Positions 63,609 through 64,000 of a DNA stretch of 64,000 nucleotides are shown in pieces. The stretch is from positions 116,183,064-116,247,063 of the forward strand of contig NC_080171.1 of the NCBI RefSeq assembly GCF_950295315.1. The letters are read 5' to 3'. Under the pieces are notes generated by a model. It was not told the origin of the DNA. It saw nothing but the letters and a program-made list of their open reading frames with translations, and ran no database searches. The translations under genes were made by a program, and so were the position numbers. The DNA is from Erinaceus europaeus (Eukaryota > Chordata > Mammalia > Eulipotyphla > Erinaceidae). Position 1 is the stretch's first letter; the number at the start of each line of letters is the position of its first letter.

Positions 63609-64000
63609 CAAAATAGTTTCTTTACTGAACACATTTAAGAAACACAGTCTTGGTGTGAGATGCCAGGATGCAAAGAGTGGGGCCCTCCTCAACCAGCCCT
63701 CGGTGCTCCCTGCCCGGAGCCTCTCTGTGCTCGGCCTTTTCCAGGCAGGCCCCTCTCCTCCACTCTAGTTGTAGGACTCGCTTCCGGTCTGCTTTTCCTC
63801 AGGCCACCCATAGCCCTGTTCCTATATTGCAGTGTGCATATTTTTATCTGCCACAGAGGACTGAAAATAATTCCATTAGAGGGAGGGCGGGGGGAGAAAG
63901 CTCAGATTTAGAACATGCTATTTTGGTAGGACTCTGCAGTTCAAAAACTCGTTTTCTTCTGATGTAGCTCCTGAGAAGACATACAAATGAACATTGTCCT
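63609..64000. other. Unassigned DNA at window end
   Basis: GC-richer 63660-63800; two overlapping open frames without recognisable similarity. Confidence 0.35.

Noticed and set aside
4372..63768. Dozens of 60-140-residue open frames with a common protein text (for example ERNGERRGRQRGGEKDRHLQ, DTCRPASPPVKRLPCRWG)
   Set aside because: They are readings of SINE-B/B2 copies on either strand. They recur only because the repeat recurs, begin at chance ATGs, and end in SINE flanks. Not genes.
40031..64000. A neighbouring gene such as PSMG2 or CEP76, expected near PTPN2 in mammals
   Set aside because: I looked for their known protein text on both strands and found none; the window probably ends before them.

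Overview
The window is mammalian nuclear DNA, most likely from a hedgehog (family Erinaceidae, probably genus Erinaceus). Two things point there. The split coding exons match the mammalian phosphatase gene PTPN2, and the DNA is packed with roughly 100 copies of tRNA-derived SINEs whose consensus I recognise as hedgehog ERI-type elements. There is no bacterial-style gene organisation, CRISPR array or RNA gene. No complete gene lies in the window.

The left 40 kb is the 3' two-thirds of PTPN2 (T-cell protein tyrosine phosphatase, TC-PTP) on the + strand. Coding exons lie at 3873-3971, 9365-9502, 17876-18085, 22466-22618, 28476-28657 and 29484-29691, with an alternative last coding piece at 39661-39682. 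All junctions have AG/GT borders and the reading frame stays open throughout. The N-terminal exons (about residues 1-87 by comparison with the human protein) lie upstream of the window. Two C-termini are encoded. Reading through exon 29484-29691 gives the hydrophobic tail of the ER-anchored 48-kDa form (TC48). Splicing from 29585 to 39661 gives the short PRLTDT tail of the nuclear 45-kDa form (TC45). Each end is followed by poly(A) signals in SINE-poor DNA.

From about 40.1 to 64 kb I can support no functional gene. This region holds SINEs, an old L1 3' end, pieces of two ancient ERV LTRs and a younger solo LTR. It also holds a 5'-truncated processed pseudogene of the translation elongation factor EEF1B2, inserted into an MLT1-like LTR.

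SINE families are named here by their heads; all carry A-box and B-box tRNA promoter motifs. SINE-A (about 200 bp) has a GGGGCCAGGTGGTGGCAC head, a CTCAATTTCTGGCTGTCTC body and an AATAAATAAA tail. SINE-B (about 280 bp) has a GGGAGTCGGGCGGTAGCGC head, a CTCTCTGTCCTATCCAACAA body and a GGGCAACAAAAGGG tail. SINE-B2 is SINE-B with about 75 more bases ending AATAACCCTGGAGGC. SINE-C (about 150 bp) has a GTCCGGGAGGTGGCGCAGTG head and contains GTGATGTCTGGTTCTTTCTC. SINE-D (about 120 bp) has GATAGCATAATGGTTATGC and ends GAGCAGTGCTCTGGT. SINE-E is a rare fifth type containing GCTTTGCCATGTGCAC. On the minus strand the order is reversed, tail first. SINE coordinates are good to about 10 bases unless target-site duplications (TSDs) are quoted. 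Many copies are nested, so the relative age of insertions can be read directly.

The most useful observations are: (1) two pairs of nearly identical young SINE-B2 copies in inverted orientation, one bracketing exon 9365-9502 alone and one bracketing exons 28476-29691; (2) a strong extra 5' splice site inside the coding exon at 28569; (3) a clean nest of a young SINE in a solo LTR in an older SINE, with a 6-bp LTR duplication; (4) the EEF1B2 retrocopy in an LTR; (5) head-to-tail SINE pairs that share flanks; (6) a one-residue insertion in the phosphatase domain relative to human PTPN2 as I remember it. I see no evidence of a previously undescribed protein system.
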